A stretch of DNA of 44,262 bases from Candidatus Enterocloster excrementipullorum (GTDB lineage Bacteria > Bacillota > Clostridia > Lachnospirales > Lachnospiraceae), in NCBI GenBank assembly GCA_019119575.1, contig DWWT01000042.1, positions 1 through 44,262 of the forward strand, read 5' to 3'. The position numbers and the translations under genes were made by a program. The notes below the pieces were generated by a model, which saw only the letters and a program-made list of their open reading frames with translations, ran no database searches and was not told the origin of the DNA. Below are positions 35,233-43,059 of this stretch, piece after piece; the first letter of the stretch is position 1, and every line of letters starts with the position of its first letter.

Positions 35233-36369
35233 CTACTCCTGGGCCGGGACATGGTATACATGGGGCGCATTGGGCGCAAACCCCTGATATACCATCCACT
35301 CCTCGAAAATCTGATCGGGATCCAGCTCCGTCATCAAATCCGGGTACAGCCACTTGGCCATGTAGGCCGCACCCACCATTTTTCCAAGGCCGCCGCTCAT
35401 AAAGGCGGTGTTCAGATAAAAGTTGCCCTCTTTTACTGCTGTCAGATCCTTCCAGCCCGGTCGCTCCAGCATCACCTGCGCCTTCGCGGCAAACTCTTCC
35501 TGGGGCGGCGCTGTGAACACGCCGCTGTTGCCCACGACCTCGCCGGCATATATTTTCACAATCAGATCCGGATCTGCCTCCAGGATCTGCTCCGGGTCAA
35601 TATCCTTGCCCGCCAGGGATGCGTCGCCGAAAATATTCTCCCCTCCGGCCATACGAATCATATTGTGCCAGCCGTCATTGGAGGTTCCGGGAATGCAGGT
35701 GGTGTAATCCCCGCCGTATTCCCAGTACACGGTTTTCCGCTCCTGTACCTGCTCCAGCTGCCGGTTGATGTAGTCCACCGGCTCCTGGTAGAACCGAACC
35801 AGTTCCTCGGCCTCGGCCTCTTTTCCGAACAGCTGGCCGCACAGGCGGATCTGCTTGGGGACATCGGAATTGTCCCATCCGGTGATCACCGCCACCTGAA
35901 TCCCGAAGGGCTCCAGCTTCTCAATGGATTCCTCAATCACTCCGTTTTTCGGCACCACCAAAACCTGGGGATCCAGAGAGATGATCTTCTCGTAGTCATA
36001 CTCGTCTTTTCCAAAGGTCTCTTCCTCCCCAAAACGCGGCCAGTACACCGCATCCTGGGATGTATAAATATCCACGCCCACCACGCAGTCCCCGGCGCCC
36101 ACCGCGCGGATCAGCTCGTTGTTGTAGCGGTTCGCCACGCAGGCCCGGGTAACCGGAAGCGCAAGCTCAATCTCCCGGCCGATGTCGTCCACGAAAACCG
36201 TTGTTTCCTCTGCACGCGCCGCGTTTTCCTCCTGCGGGGCCACTGCCTCCTGTCCGGCGCTCTCCGCCGTGGTCCCGGCCGCGCCATCCGCCGCCTGTCC
36301 GCTGCATCCCGCCGTCAGCAGCACCGCAGCCGCAAGGGCGCAGATTGCCCATCTCTTCTGTTTTCTCAT
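35233..36369 (-). CDS. btuF: corrinoid-binding lipoprotein
   Basis: A 378-aa lipoprotein: signal peptide with LLTAGC lipobox (Cys22), a linker rich in A/E/T to about residue 52, then a periplasmic-binding-protein fold joined by one long helix. Typical segments are VFVDDIGREIELALPVTRA, NELIRAVGAGDCVVGVD, EKIISLDPQVLVVP, and GGENIFGDA with DPEQILEADPDLIV. ATG 36369 has AGGAG 8 bases before it, and that ribosome site is covered by the riboswitch-controlled helix. First gene of btuFCD. Confidence 0.9.
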   Translation of the reverse strand: MRKQKRWAICALAAAVLLTAGCSGQAADGAAGTTAESAGQEAVAPQEENAARAEETTVFVDDIGREIELALPVTRACVANRYNNELIRAVGAGDCVVGVDIYTSQDAVYWPRFGEEETFGKDEYDYEKIISLDPQVLVVPKNGVIEESIEKLEPFGIQVAVITGWDNSDVPKQIRLCGQLFGKEAEAEELVRFYQEPVDYINRQLEQVQERKTVYWEYGGDYTTCIPGTSNDGWHNMIRMAGGENIFGDASLAGKDIDPEQILEADPDLIVKIYAGEVVGNSGVFTAPPQEEFAAKAQVMLERPGWKDLTAVKEGNFYLNTAFMSGGLGKMVGAAYMAKWLYPDLMTELDPDQIFEEWMVYQGFAPNAPHVYHVPAQE

Positions 36370-36379
36370 TGCTCATTCT

Positions 36380-36486
36380 CCTTTCAGCTTCGTGATATAT
36401 TTGCCCCTTCCATATGCGCGACAGAGCAAACTTACCAGCTAAAATTAGTGTACTGTCTCATTCACTAGCTGAAAGGCTGTCCTTCC
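36380..36486 (-). promoter_or_regulatory. riboswitch expression platform that hides the btuF ribosome site
   Basis: In the transcript, CCTTTCAGCT (36476-36467) can pair perfectly with AGCTGAAAGG (36389-36380), which overlaps the btuF Shine-Dalgarno; GTGA/TCAC (36465-36462 with 36395-36392) extends the helix. A competing hairpin, GGAAGG (36486-36481) with CCTTTC (36476-36471) around ACAG, would free the site. This is a translational on/off switch downstream of the cobalamin aptamer. Confidence 0.75.
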
Positions 36487-36510
36487 TGTCCCAAAGGACG
36501 TACCCTGTTC

Positions 36511-36675
36511 TCAAAACCGGCAGGTCTCCTGGCTTATGGTTCCCCCTCCGGGCCGCCTTCCCGCTTTCGCAGTGACATCCGTGGCCCTTCGTCCCCAATT
36601 ACAGTAGAGGCAGCTGCGTGGGATTTTCACCCCGCTTCCCTATTAAAAAGCTTCCGCTTTGCCGGCTGATGCAGA
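36511..36675 (-). ncRNA. cobalamin riboswitch aptamer
   Basis: On the minus strand the conserved elements occur in order: GGGAAGCGGGGTGAAAATCC (about 36642-36623), GCAGCTGCC, TACTGTAATT, GTCACTG (36576-36570; family GCCACTG), GCGGGAAGGC, and the B12 box AGCCAGGAGACCTGCCGG (about 36535-36517). It lies in the leader of btuFCD, between its promoter and the sequestering helix. Confidence 0.93.
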
Positions 36676-36692
36676 TTTCATTGAGCAGATTA

Positions 36693-36721
36693 AGCATAAC
36701 ACAGCGGAGGGGAAAATGCAA
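36693..36721 (-). promoter_or_regulatory. promoter of the riboswitch-btuFCD unit
   Basis: On the minus strand, -35 TTGCAT (36721-36716) and -10 TATGCT (36698-36693) are 17 bp apart, starting transcription about 10 bases before the aptamer. Confidence 0.75.
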
Positions 36722-36734
36722 TTGGACGCACAGC

Positions 36735-36761
36735 CGCGAAATTAAACACGCGAAATTAAAC
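36735..36761. repeat. short tandem repeat
   Basis: CGCGAAATTAAAC occurs twice (36735-36747 and 36749-36761), one base apart, between the btu promoter and the third MerR gene. It may be a simple duplication or a pair of binding sites. Confidence 0.6.
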
Positions 36762-36820
36762 CGCACGAAATCGAGCCAGGGCGCCCAGCAAACCGGCAGA
36801 GGTGGTTCGGTGAAAACCAT

Positions 36821-37564
36821 TTACCGGCACACCTCCACATACGCTTTGAAATAGATAAAGTACCCCTCCTCTGTCATCTCCTCCGAAAGATACCGGGCTG
36901 TAAGCGCTCCCGTGCGAAATCCCATGGCATGCAGGGCATCCAGATGGCCGGAGAGCCCGCTTATTTTGTGTCTGCCCGCCTCATCCTTCACTACAAGGAG
37001 AAATGACCTCCATTCCGCGCCTTCCGGTCTCTCCCACAAAATCTCCTGTTCCCCGGGAGTCTCCACAATGGACGCCTCCCTAAAATTCCCCTGTTCCGGC
37101 TTCTCCATGAGAATAACAAACAGGCCAGTCTCAAAGCATTCCGCGGAGACCGTGTCCTGGGAATGGGCAATCAGATACTGAAAATCCGGCCTGTCCGCGC
37201 GGTAGGGATGCTTCCTCAGAAATTTCGTCTCCTCAATCTGCGCAAGCTGCTTTCGCGCAGATTTCTTTATAGACTTTAATTCAGCTATCTTCCGGTCCGC
37301 CTCCTGCACGGCTGTGCGGTACAGCTCGTACCGCTCGTTCAGCGGCATAAACGGCACTTTCTTGATCCTCGCAATAGGAATCCCCAGGTTGCGCAGATGG
37401 AGCACGTTTTCTATCTGAAAAATGGTATCTGCGGTAACCTTCCGGTAATTATTTTCCGGAACCCGCTCAAAATGAATCAGTCCCTCTTTTTCCCAGTACA
37501 GCAAGGTTGCCTTCGGTAGCTCAAAATACCTGGACGCCTCTTCTATTGTCCGGACATTCTTCAT
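36821..37564 (-). CDS. MerR family regulator of the adjacent carrier-hydrolase operon
   Basis: A 247-aa regulator. The MerR winged helix (about 1-70: RTIEEASRYFELPKATLLYWEKEGL, given in two parts in the family as helix-turn-helix and wing) is followed by a coiled-coil with PLNERYELYRTAVQEADRKI, then a sensor domain of about 130 residues (RPDFQYLIAHSQDTV onward) that loosely resembles GyrI-like ligand domains. ATG 37564 follows GGAGG at 8 bases. It diverges from the ESS carrier gene across a 19-bp-spaced MerR promoter, so it probably activates that operon in response to a small molecule, plausibly its cargo. Confidence 0.88.
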   Translation of the reverse strand: MKNVRTIEEASRYFELPKATLLYWEKEGLIHFERVPENNYRKVTADTIFQIENVLHLRNLGIPIARIKKVPFMPLNERYELYRTAVQEADRKIAELKSIKKSARKQLAQIEETKFLRKHPYRADRPDFQYLIAHSQDTVSAECFETGLFVILMEKPEQGNFREASIVETPGEQEILWERPEGAEWRSFLLVVKDEAGRHKISGLSGHLDALHAMGFRTGALTARYLSEEMTEEGYFIYFKAYVEVCR

Positions 37565-37586
37565 GCAAATCGCCTCCAAAAAAGTC

Positions 37587-37617
37587 TTGACCTCTAAGTT
37601 ACTTTATAGTTTACAAT
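37587..37617 (+). promoter_or_regulatory. MerR-type promoter of the carrier-hydrolase operon
   Basis: -35 TTGACC (37587-37592) and -10 TACAAT (37612-37617) are separated by 19 bp. The spacer holds the imperfect dyad CTCTAAGT-t-ACTTTATAG, centred as expected for a MerR dimer. Confidence 0.85.
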
Positions 37618-37662
37618 GAGAAAAATAAAAACGCAAGAAAATCTAAACAAAGGAGAATGATT

Positions 37663-39087
37663 ATGACAAGCAATGATTTGCAGAACCTCCTCAACAGCAC
37701 TGCGGTTTTAGGGGCTTTCCTCCTGGCCGGACTTTTCCTGCGGGCAAAGATCCCCTTCTTCCGCCGTCTCTTAGTCCCTGCCTCCGTTCTGGGCGGCGTG
37801 GTGGGACTGCTTCTCGGCCCCCAGATTCTTGGGCGCTCCGGAATCATGCTCTATGACGATGAATGGGTCAATATATGGAGTCTTCTTCACAGCATCCTCA
37901 TGACGCCGATCTTTGCCTCCCTGCCGCTCTGCAATTTCAAAGAAAAGGGTGAGAAGAAAAAGCTGGACAAGCGCCACGCATGCACCGTATTCATGGAAGC
38001 CGGACTGGGCGGGGCCTGCTTCGCCATCCAGATGCTTCTGGGTGTGGGGCTTGCCCTGCTCATCTCCCTGGCAGATTCCTCCCTCTATCCCTATACCAAT
38101 TTCGGCTGCGAAATGCCCTTTGGCTTTAACGGCGGCCATGCGCTGGCCGGGCTTCTGGGGGGACTTCTGATGGAAAACGGCAGGGATTACTGGATGGCCG
38201 CCCAGAGCGTGGCCTCCACCTACTCCACCATTGGCCTTTTAGGCGGGCTGATCTTCGGCATTTTCCTCATCAACCGCGCCATACGGCGGGGAGAGACAAT
38301 GGTTGTCAAGCAGTCGGCAGCGCTTGACAAGGTGATTACGTACGGATTTACCACGGATATAAGCGCCCAGGGTTCCCTTGGCCGGGAGACCACCCACAAT
38401 TCCGCCATCAACGCTGTCACCGTCCATGTGGCCCTGCTGCTGATTGTCAGCTATCTGGGCTGCCTGCTCAATACCACCTTTACTGCCCTGGGTCTGGAAT
38501 ATCTCTCGGCCCTTCCCGGCTACATCTGGGCCATGATGATCGCTTATCCGGTCAACTGGATCCTAAATCAGCTGAATCTGGGATGGCTTTTTGACTCGCG
38601 CATTAAAGGCTCCGTTGTGGCGGTCTGTACGGACATTGCCATCGTGGCGGCCATGGCGAGCATGGATCTGATGGCCGTAGCCCTTTATCTGCTGCCCATC
38701 TTCCTAATCAGCGCCATTTCCTTTGTGGTCACCTATTACATGACCATTGGAATTTTCCGCGTCTTTATGTCCGGCAACTATCCCTTTGAGCGGGCCATCG
38801 TGTTTTACGGCATGAACACAGGCGTATCCGCAACCGGAATCGCCCTTCTGCGGATCATTGATCCGGACTTTTCCTCGCCGGCTATGGAGGACTTCTCTCT
38901 GGCCAACGCATTTATGAGCATCAAGGATGTTGTCTTTGTGCCCGTTTACCTGACGCTCATCGCCGTAGGGACGCCTTTTCAGCTTATGGGCTGGGCAGTC
39001 CTTGAAATTGCCGTGATGTATGCTGTGGCAGTCGCCGCAAAACTAATTGATAACCGGGAGAAAAAACAGCTGTCCCAAGCGAAATAG
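37663..39087 (+). CDS. ESS-family sodium/glutamate symporter-like carrier
   Basis: A 474-aa integral membrane protein with about ten to twelve helices, similar to GltS of the glutamate:Na+ symporter family. It has the family's N-terminal helix with VPASVLGGVVGLLLGP, the glycine-rich re-entrant segments (CEMPFGFNGGHALAGLLGG and YGMNTGVSATGIALLR), repeated in inverted topology. The central loop (RRGETMVVKQSAALDKV) is cytoplasmic. It is longer than the about 400-aa E. coli GltS. ATG 37663 is preferred over ATG 37657 because AGGAG (37651-37655) needs 7 bases. It is the uptake gene of the operon; glutamate or a related acid is likely but not proven. Confidence 0.85.
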   Translation: MTSNDLQNLLNSTAVLGAFLLAGLFLRAKIPFFRRLLVPASVLGGVVGLLLGPQILGRSGIMLYDDEWVNIWSLLHSILMTPIFASLPLCNFKEKGEKKKLDKRHACTVFMEAGLGGACFAIQMLLGVGLALLISLADSSLYPYTNFGCEMPFGFNGGHALAGLLGGLLMENGRDYWMAAQSVASTYSTIGLLGGLIFGIFLINRAIRRGETMVVKQSAALDKVITYGFTTDISAQGSLGRETTHNSAINAVTVHVALLLIVSYLGCLLNTTFTALGLEYLSALPGYIWAMMIAYPVNWILNQLNLGWLFDSRIKGSVVAVCTDIAIVAAMASMDLMAVALYLLPIFLISAISFVVTYYMTIGIFRVFMSGNYPFERAIVFYGMNTGVSATGIALLRIIDPDFSSPAMEDFSLANAFMSIKDVVFVPVYLTLIAVGTPFQLMGWAVLEIAVMYAVAVAAKLIDNREKKQLSQAK

Positions 39088-39102
39088 AGAAAGGAGATTT
39101 TT

Positions 39103-40044
39103 ATGAGTACGCCAAATGGACTTACCGTCATTGAATGCAGATACAACTATAATGGATGGAGTGTGGACTGTACGGGAGGGCATCCCGTGTATTCCTCCCA
39201 GCTCAAGTTTTATGAGCATCCCCGCGCCGTGGATTTATACCATCGGGCCAATTCCTATGGGGTTATGGGGGTGCCCGTAGAGATCTGTGAAGCGGACTAC
39301 GGGCAGTACGAAGCTCGCTATCCCCAGCCCTGCCTGGGCGTGACCCGCGCGTTTTCCGACGCTGTTTTCCAAGCGGTCTCCAAGGGGAACGCGGTACTGG
39401 CCGCCGGCGGCTTCTGCAATTATGCGCCCGCCATTGTTGGAGGAATACAGCGCGCCCTGGGAACCGAAAAAACCATCGGCGTTGTCTGGATTGATGCCCA
39501 TGCGGACTGCCGGATTGCGGAGACCTCCCCAAAGCCGGAACATTTCGTGGGCCTTCCCATGTCCCTGATGCTTGGTCTTACCCTGGATGATTTCCGCAGA
39601 GACATCTGCGGCCTGGCTGTTCCCTGCAGGGGAGATCACATCGTAGGCGGAGATATGCGCATCATGGACGAGCAGATGGCCTCTGTTTTAAGCGCTGAGG
39701 GCGTCCACTGGCTGGACACAACCGCATTTAACTGCGAAGCAATGTGGGATAAGGCGGTAAACGAGCTGGCCGGAAAGGTGGATGCCATCTATCTGTCCGT
39801 AGATGCGGATATCCTGAAGCCGAGTGATGTTCCCGCTTACTTTAAGCCGGTTCCCTATGGAAATGACATAGAAACCGTCAAGCGGAACATCCGCTCGGTG
39901 ATGGCTACGGGAAAAGTCTGCGCTTTCTCCGCCTTCTGTTTTGATTTTGACCGCTATGAACATGGAGGAGAGCGGACCAGCGCCAGCGGCAGGGAGATTG
40001 TGGAGGCCGGGCTTGGAAGCTGGAAGCAGGTTCCTGAAAGATGA
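39103..40044 (+). CDS. arginase/agmatinase-fold hydrolase with altered active site
   Basis: A 313-aa ureohydrolase-fold protein. WIDAHADC (D131, H133, D135) and LSVDADI (D234, D236) supply five of the six usual manganese ligands. The sixth, His in GGDH, is replaced: GGFC (residues 102-105) gives Cys105 at that place. The shuttle His of HGMP also appears changed (FVGLPMSLMLG, residues 148-158), and the DP of SxDxDxxDP is KP. Members of this fold split guanidino or formimino groups (arginase, agmatinase, formimidoylglutamase). The changes suggest another substrate or chemistry. ATG 39103 follows AAGGAG at 6-7 bases. It overlaps the next gene as ATGA. Confidence 0.85.
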   Translation: MSTPNGLTVIECRYNYNGWSVDCTGGHPVYSSQLKFYEHPRAVDLYHRANSYGVMGVPVEICEADYGQYEARYPQPCLGVTRAFSDAVFQAVSKGNAVLAAGGFCNYAPAIVGGIQRALGTEKTIGVVWIDAHADCRIAETSPKPEHFVGLPMSLMLGLTLDDFRRDICGLAVPCRGDHIVGGDMRIMDEQMASVLSAEGVHWLDTTAFNCEAMWDKAVNELAGKVDAIYLSVDADILKPSDVPAYFKPVPYGNDIETVKRNIRSVMATGKVCAFSAFCFDFDRYEHGGERTSASGREIVEAGLGSWKQVPER

Positions 40045-41321
40045 GCCCTGCTAACATGAGCGGCATGGACAGGCTTGTGGAGCGCTTTCTCTCCTACATA
40101 GCCATAGATACAAGCTCCGACCCTGCCTCGGACCGCATTCCCAGCACTGCCGGTCAATTGACTCTGGGAAAAAAACTTTTGGAAGAGCTCTCCCGGCTGG
40201 GCGTCCGGGCACAGATGGATAAAAACGGCATTGTGTACGGTCATCTGCCTGCCAACAGCCGGAAAAGCGGTCTCCCGGCCATTGGATTTGTTGCCCACAT
40301 GGATACGCCTCCTGGCTTAAACAGCCGCGGCATCCGTCCCCGGTTTATAAAAAATTATGACGGTTCGCCCATTATTCTTCATGAAAAAAATCAGCTCATT
40401 CTCGCTCCCGAGCAGGATCCCTTCCTGCCCGGGCTTATCGGGCATGACCTGATTACCACGGACGGCACCACAATCCTCGGCGCCGACGACAAGGCGGGGA
40501 TCGCGGAGCTTGTAACGATGTTAGATATCCTGGTTCATAATCCCGGATTTGCGCATGGGCCTGTCTATACCGCCTTCTCCGTGGACGAGGAGATCGGCAG
40601 GGGGATGGCATGCTTTGATCCGGAACTCTTCCCCTGTGATTTCGCCTATACGGTGGATATTGACGGAAATGACATCTCCTGTCTGGACTACGAGACCTTT
40701 TGCGGCGGATGGACGGAAGTCAATGTCCTCGGGCGTCCCATGCACCCCGGAACCGGTGCCGGAATCCTGCGCAACGCCTGCACAATGGCCATGGAGCTGC
40801 ACTGCTCTCTTCCGCTTCGCCTTGACCCCTATTACTCCAGGGAATACGAGGGGATCATTCATTTGGCCGCCTTCACAGGCCGCCCGGAGCATGCCCATAT
40901 GCGCTACCGCGTGTGCAGCTTTGAAGAAAATGTCCTGTGGGAACAGATGCACCAGATCGAGCGGGCTGCAAAGGCGCTCAATACCGCGTACGGATTCCCG
41001 GCCTTCTCCGTTTCCATGCGCCAGAGCTCCTCCAATATAAAAACGTGCGTCATGCGTGATCCCCGATGCCTGGAGTATGCAAAAAGAGCCATGGCTGCGG
41101 CAGGGCTCCTCGTAAAACACCGCCCAATCCGCGGCGGCACGGACGGAATTCCCCTGGCAGAAAGGGGAATCCCCGCTCCCAACCTCAACAATGGCTCCTA
41201 CCACGCTTTGAGCTTCCAGGAAATGGTCAGCGTCACGCAGATGAAGCAATGCGTAGAAATCTTTCTGAAAATCGTCTCCGCGGACGCTCCCCTGTCTCCT
41301 ACATTTCTTATGATCAGGTAA
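40041..41321 (+). CDS. peptidase T-like M20 metallopeptidase
   Basis: A 426-aa PepT paralogue. Metal-binding segments are kept: [39 protein letters not shown] and the last His in LNNGSYHALSF. IRGGTDGIPLAERG matches the carboxylate-binding loop. It differs from the PepT at 14373-15590 mainly where [11 protein letters not shown] becomes NNGSYHALSF and TVDGG becomes TVDID, near the active site, which may change specificity. The start ATG 40041 overlaps the arginase-like stop; later in-frame ATGs at 40056 and 40065 have no better ribosome site. With its neighbours it suggests hydrolysis of a short peptide or N-substituted amino acid brought in by the carrier. Confidence 0.86.
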   Translation: MSPANMSGMDRLVERFLSYIAIDTSSDPASDRIPSTAGQLTLGKKLLEELSRLGVRAQMDKNGIVYGHLPANSRKSGLPAIGFVAHMDTPPGLNSRGIRPRFIKNYDGSPIILHEKNQLILAPEQDPFLPGLIGHDLITTDGTTILGADDKAGIAELVTMLDILVHNPGFAHGPVYTAFSVDEEIGRGMACFDPELFPCDFAYTVDIDGNDISCLDYETFCGGWTEVNVLGRPMHPGTGAGILRNACTMAMELHCSLPLRLDPYYSREYEGIIHLAAFTGRPEHAHMRYRVCSFEENVLWEQMHQIERAAKALNTAYGFPAFSVSMRQSSSNIKTCVMRDPRCLEYAKRAMAAAGLLVKHRPIRGGTDGIPLAERGIPAPNLNNGSYHALSFQEMVSVTQMKQCVEIFLKIVSADAPLSPTFLMIR

Positions 41322-41329
41322 ATCTGCTC

Positions 41330-41358
41330 TTGACAAACAACATAATATGCCCTATAAT
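41330..41358 (+). promoter_or_regulatory. consensus promoter of the structured leader and cfa unit
   Basis: TTGACA (41330-41335) and TATAAT (41353-41358) are exactly 17 bp apart, directly after the stop of the peptidase gene. Confidence 0.92.
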
Positions 41359-41364
41359 GCATCA

Positions 41365-41500
41365 TAATTTAAGAAAATGCAGCTGGTTAAAAACAGCCGC
41401 GCAGAATAGTCGCTTATCGGAGGGCACGCAGTCGCAACTGCAGTGTCAGAGAAGATATCGAGTGCGCTCGGTTATTTGAAAAAATAGCCGGGCTTTTTTG
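41365..41500 (+). ncRNA. structured leader or small RNA of unknown class
   Basis: A region of about 135 bases between a consensus promoter and a terminator. Stems seen: GCTG-n8-CAGC near 41382-41397; a long hairpin GGCACGCAGT with ACTGCAGTGTC around CGCA (about 41424-41448); TATC with GATA enclosing it; and CGAG-TGCG-CTCG directly before the terminator. It can be either a riboswitch-like attenuator for the 50-aa ORF and cfa, or an independent sRNA. It was not recognised as any common riboswitch. Confidence 0.6.
41469..41499 (+). terminator. terminator ending the structured leader
   Basis: Arms CGGTTATTT (41469-41477) and AAATAGCCG (41482-41490) pair with one G-U, followed by GGC and T6 (41494-41499). 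It lies 47 bases before the 50-aa ORF. Confidence 0.85.
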
Positions 41501-41546
41501 TGTTTAAATAAACCTTTGACTTTCCATTTTGAAGGAGGTGGGAAGC

Positions 41547-41699
41547 ATGAAACGGCCTGCTATTTTCCTGCTGGACAGCAGAAAATTTCTGATCGTATAT
41601 ATAATCGACGCCGTCAAAAATGCCGGCTGCCGCCATTTTTCCGGCTGCGAACCGCATAGCGACGAGGAGGGAAAGAAATGTTTGAAGAAACTGCTTTAA
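41547..41699 (+). CDS. 50-aa ORF overlapping the start of cfa
   Basis: A small ORF with a very strong ribosome site (GAAGGAGG, 6-7 bases before ATG 41547). It encodes MKRPAIFLLDSRKFLIVYII, then DAVKNAGCRHF, SGCEPHSDEEGKKC and a Lys/Leu tail. A hydrophobic N-terminal half and a C-terminal half with three Cys and two His are seen. It overlaps cfa (start 41678) by 22 bases in another frame, so its translation could drive or limit cfa. It may be a regulatory leader peptide or a small membrane protein. No family was recognised. Confidence 0.55.
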   Translation: MKRPAIFLLDSRKFLIVYIIDAVKNAGCRHFSGCEPHSDEEGKKCLKKLL

Positions 41700-42841
41700 T
41701 CTCTTTTTTGAGAAAATTTGACGAGCATCCATTTACAGTAAAATTTAAAGAAAACGAATACCAGATCGGGGAGGGCACGCCGGTTTTTACCGTAAAATTC
41801 AACAAGAACATTCCCCTGTCGGAGCTGATAACCAGCACCTCCCTAGCCCTTGGCGAGGCCTATATGGATGGGAATCTGGAAATCGAGGGAAGCCTGTATC
41901 ACGCGCTGGATCATTTTCTTGGACAGATGGGAAAATTTTCAACGGATGAAAGTGCGCTAAAAAAACTGCTGTTTCCATCGTCTTCTAAGAAAAACCAGGA
42001 AAAAGAGGTTTCCAGCCACTACGATATAGGCAATGACTTTTATGCGCTCTGGCTTGACGAAACCATGAGCTATTCCTGCGGATATTTTAAAAATCCGGAC
42101 GACACCCTATACCAGGCCCAGGTAAACAAAACGGACTATATCCTTCAGAAGCTTTATCTGAAAGAGGGGATGAGCCTTCTCGATATCGGCTGCGGCTGGG
42201 GGTATTTATTGATTGAAGCAGCAAAAAAATACAAAACACGCGGAATGGGGATCACGTTAAGCCGTGAACAGCTGAACAAATTCCGAGACCAGATCCAGAA
42301 AGAAGGGCTGGAGGACCAGCTGGAGGTGCGGCTGATGGATTACCGGGAGCTTCCGGAAACCAATATGCAGTTTGACCGCGTTGTCAGCGTGGGAATGGTT
42401 GAACATGTAGGGCGAAAAAATTACCAGCTCTTCAATGACTGTGCGTCTATGGTGCTGAAGCAGGGCGGGCTCTATCTCCTGCATTTCATCAGCGCGCTTA
42501 AAGAGCATCCCGGCGATCCGTGGATCAAAAAATATATTTTCCCCGGCGGAACCGTCCCAAGCCTGCGGGAAATGGTTCATTCCATGGCAGAAAATAATTT
42601 CCACATCCTGGATGTGGAGAATCTTCGGCTCCATTACACAAAGACCCTGCTCTGCTGGGCGGAAAATTATCAGAAAAACCGTGAGGAAATCGCGTGGAAA
42701 TTTGACGAGCGGTTCGCACGCATGTGGGAGCTGTATTTAAACTCCTGCGCGGCCACCTTCCACAACGGAATCATCGACCTGCACCAGATCCTCGCCACAA
42801 AGGGGATTAACAACGCGCTGCCCATCACCAGATGGTACTGA
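41678..42841 (+). CDS. cfa: cyclopropane-fatty-acyl-phospholipid synthase
   Basis: A 387-aa SAM-dependent enzyme that adds a methylene bridge to unsaturated acyl chains of membrane phospholipids. An N-terminal lipid-binding domain (about 1-110) precedes the methyltransferase: SHYDIGNDFYALWLDETMSY, SAM site LLDIGCGWGYL, EHVG with the catalytic-site Glu/His and FPGGTVPSLREM. Length fits Firmicute CFA synthases. ATG 41678 follows GAGGAGGGA. It lies behind the structured leader and the 50-aa ORF and is followed at 27 and 11 bases by two small ORFs. Confidence 0.95.
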   Translation: MFEETALISFLRKFDEHPFTVKFKENEYQIGEGTPVFTVKFNKNIPLSELITSTSLALGEAYMDGNLEIEGSLYHALDHFLGQMGKFSTDESALKKLLFPSSSKKNQEKEVSSHYDIGNDFYALWLDETMSYSCGYFKNPDDTLYQAQVNKTDYILQKLYLKEGMSLLDIGCGWGYLLIEAAKKYKTRGMGITLSREQLNKFRDQIQKEGLEDQLEVRLMDYRELPETNMQFDRVVSVGMVEHVGRKNYQLFNDCASMVLKQGGLYLLHFISALKEHPGDPWIKKYIFPGGTVPSLREMVHSMAENNFHILDVENLRLHYTKTLLCWAENYQKNREEIAWKFDERFARMWELYLNSCAATFHNGIIDLHQILATKGINNALPITRWY

Positions 42842-42868
42842 TGCGCTGCAGCTGAAAGGAGGAACTAT

Positions 42869-43048
42869 ATGAGCATTCGGCTTTCCAGTGAATCCCGTAT
42901 TATTTCCGTCCGCGTATGGACGGATTACAGCAAAACGGCATATGTCCGCGGACAGATTATCGGAAGCAGCGACGGCCTTTACGGCGTGCTGCTGAACAAT
43001 GGAGAATACATCGATGTCCCGGAACATCAATTATGTGTAATCGAATAA
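42869..43048 (+). CDS. 59-aa protein of unknown function
   Basis: AAAGGAGG lies 6-7 bases before ATG 42869. The product is compact and strand-rich: MSIRLSSESRIISVRVW, then YVRGQIIGSSDGLYGVLLNN and EYIDVPEHQLCVIE. It has no signal peptide or helix and may be a small beta-barrel. It sits between cfa and the 43-aa ORF with short gaps, so it is probably co-transcribed. No family was recognised. Confidence 0.65.
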   Translation: MSIRLSSESRIISVRVWTDYSKTAYVRGQIIGSSDGLYGVLLNNGEYIDVPEHQLCVIE

Positions 43049-43059
43049 AGGAGGACACC

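Noticed and set aside
33341..36369. Iron-siderophore or heme importer
   Set aside because: The FecCD-family genes alone would allow it, but the cobalamin riboswitch directly controls the operon.
34000..36468. Very long open frame (over 800 codons) on the plus strand opposite btuFCD
   Set aside because: It is antisense to three clear genes with full family motifs, has no ribosome site, and its translation is low-complexity and His/Arg/Pro-rich, as expected for an opposite-strand shadow in GC-rich DNA.
41365..41500. SAM-I riboswitch before cfa
   Set aside because: CTTATCGGAGGG recalls the start of SAM-I, but the other conserved SAM-I elements and its four-way junction order are not present.
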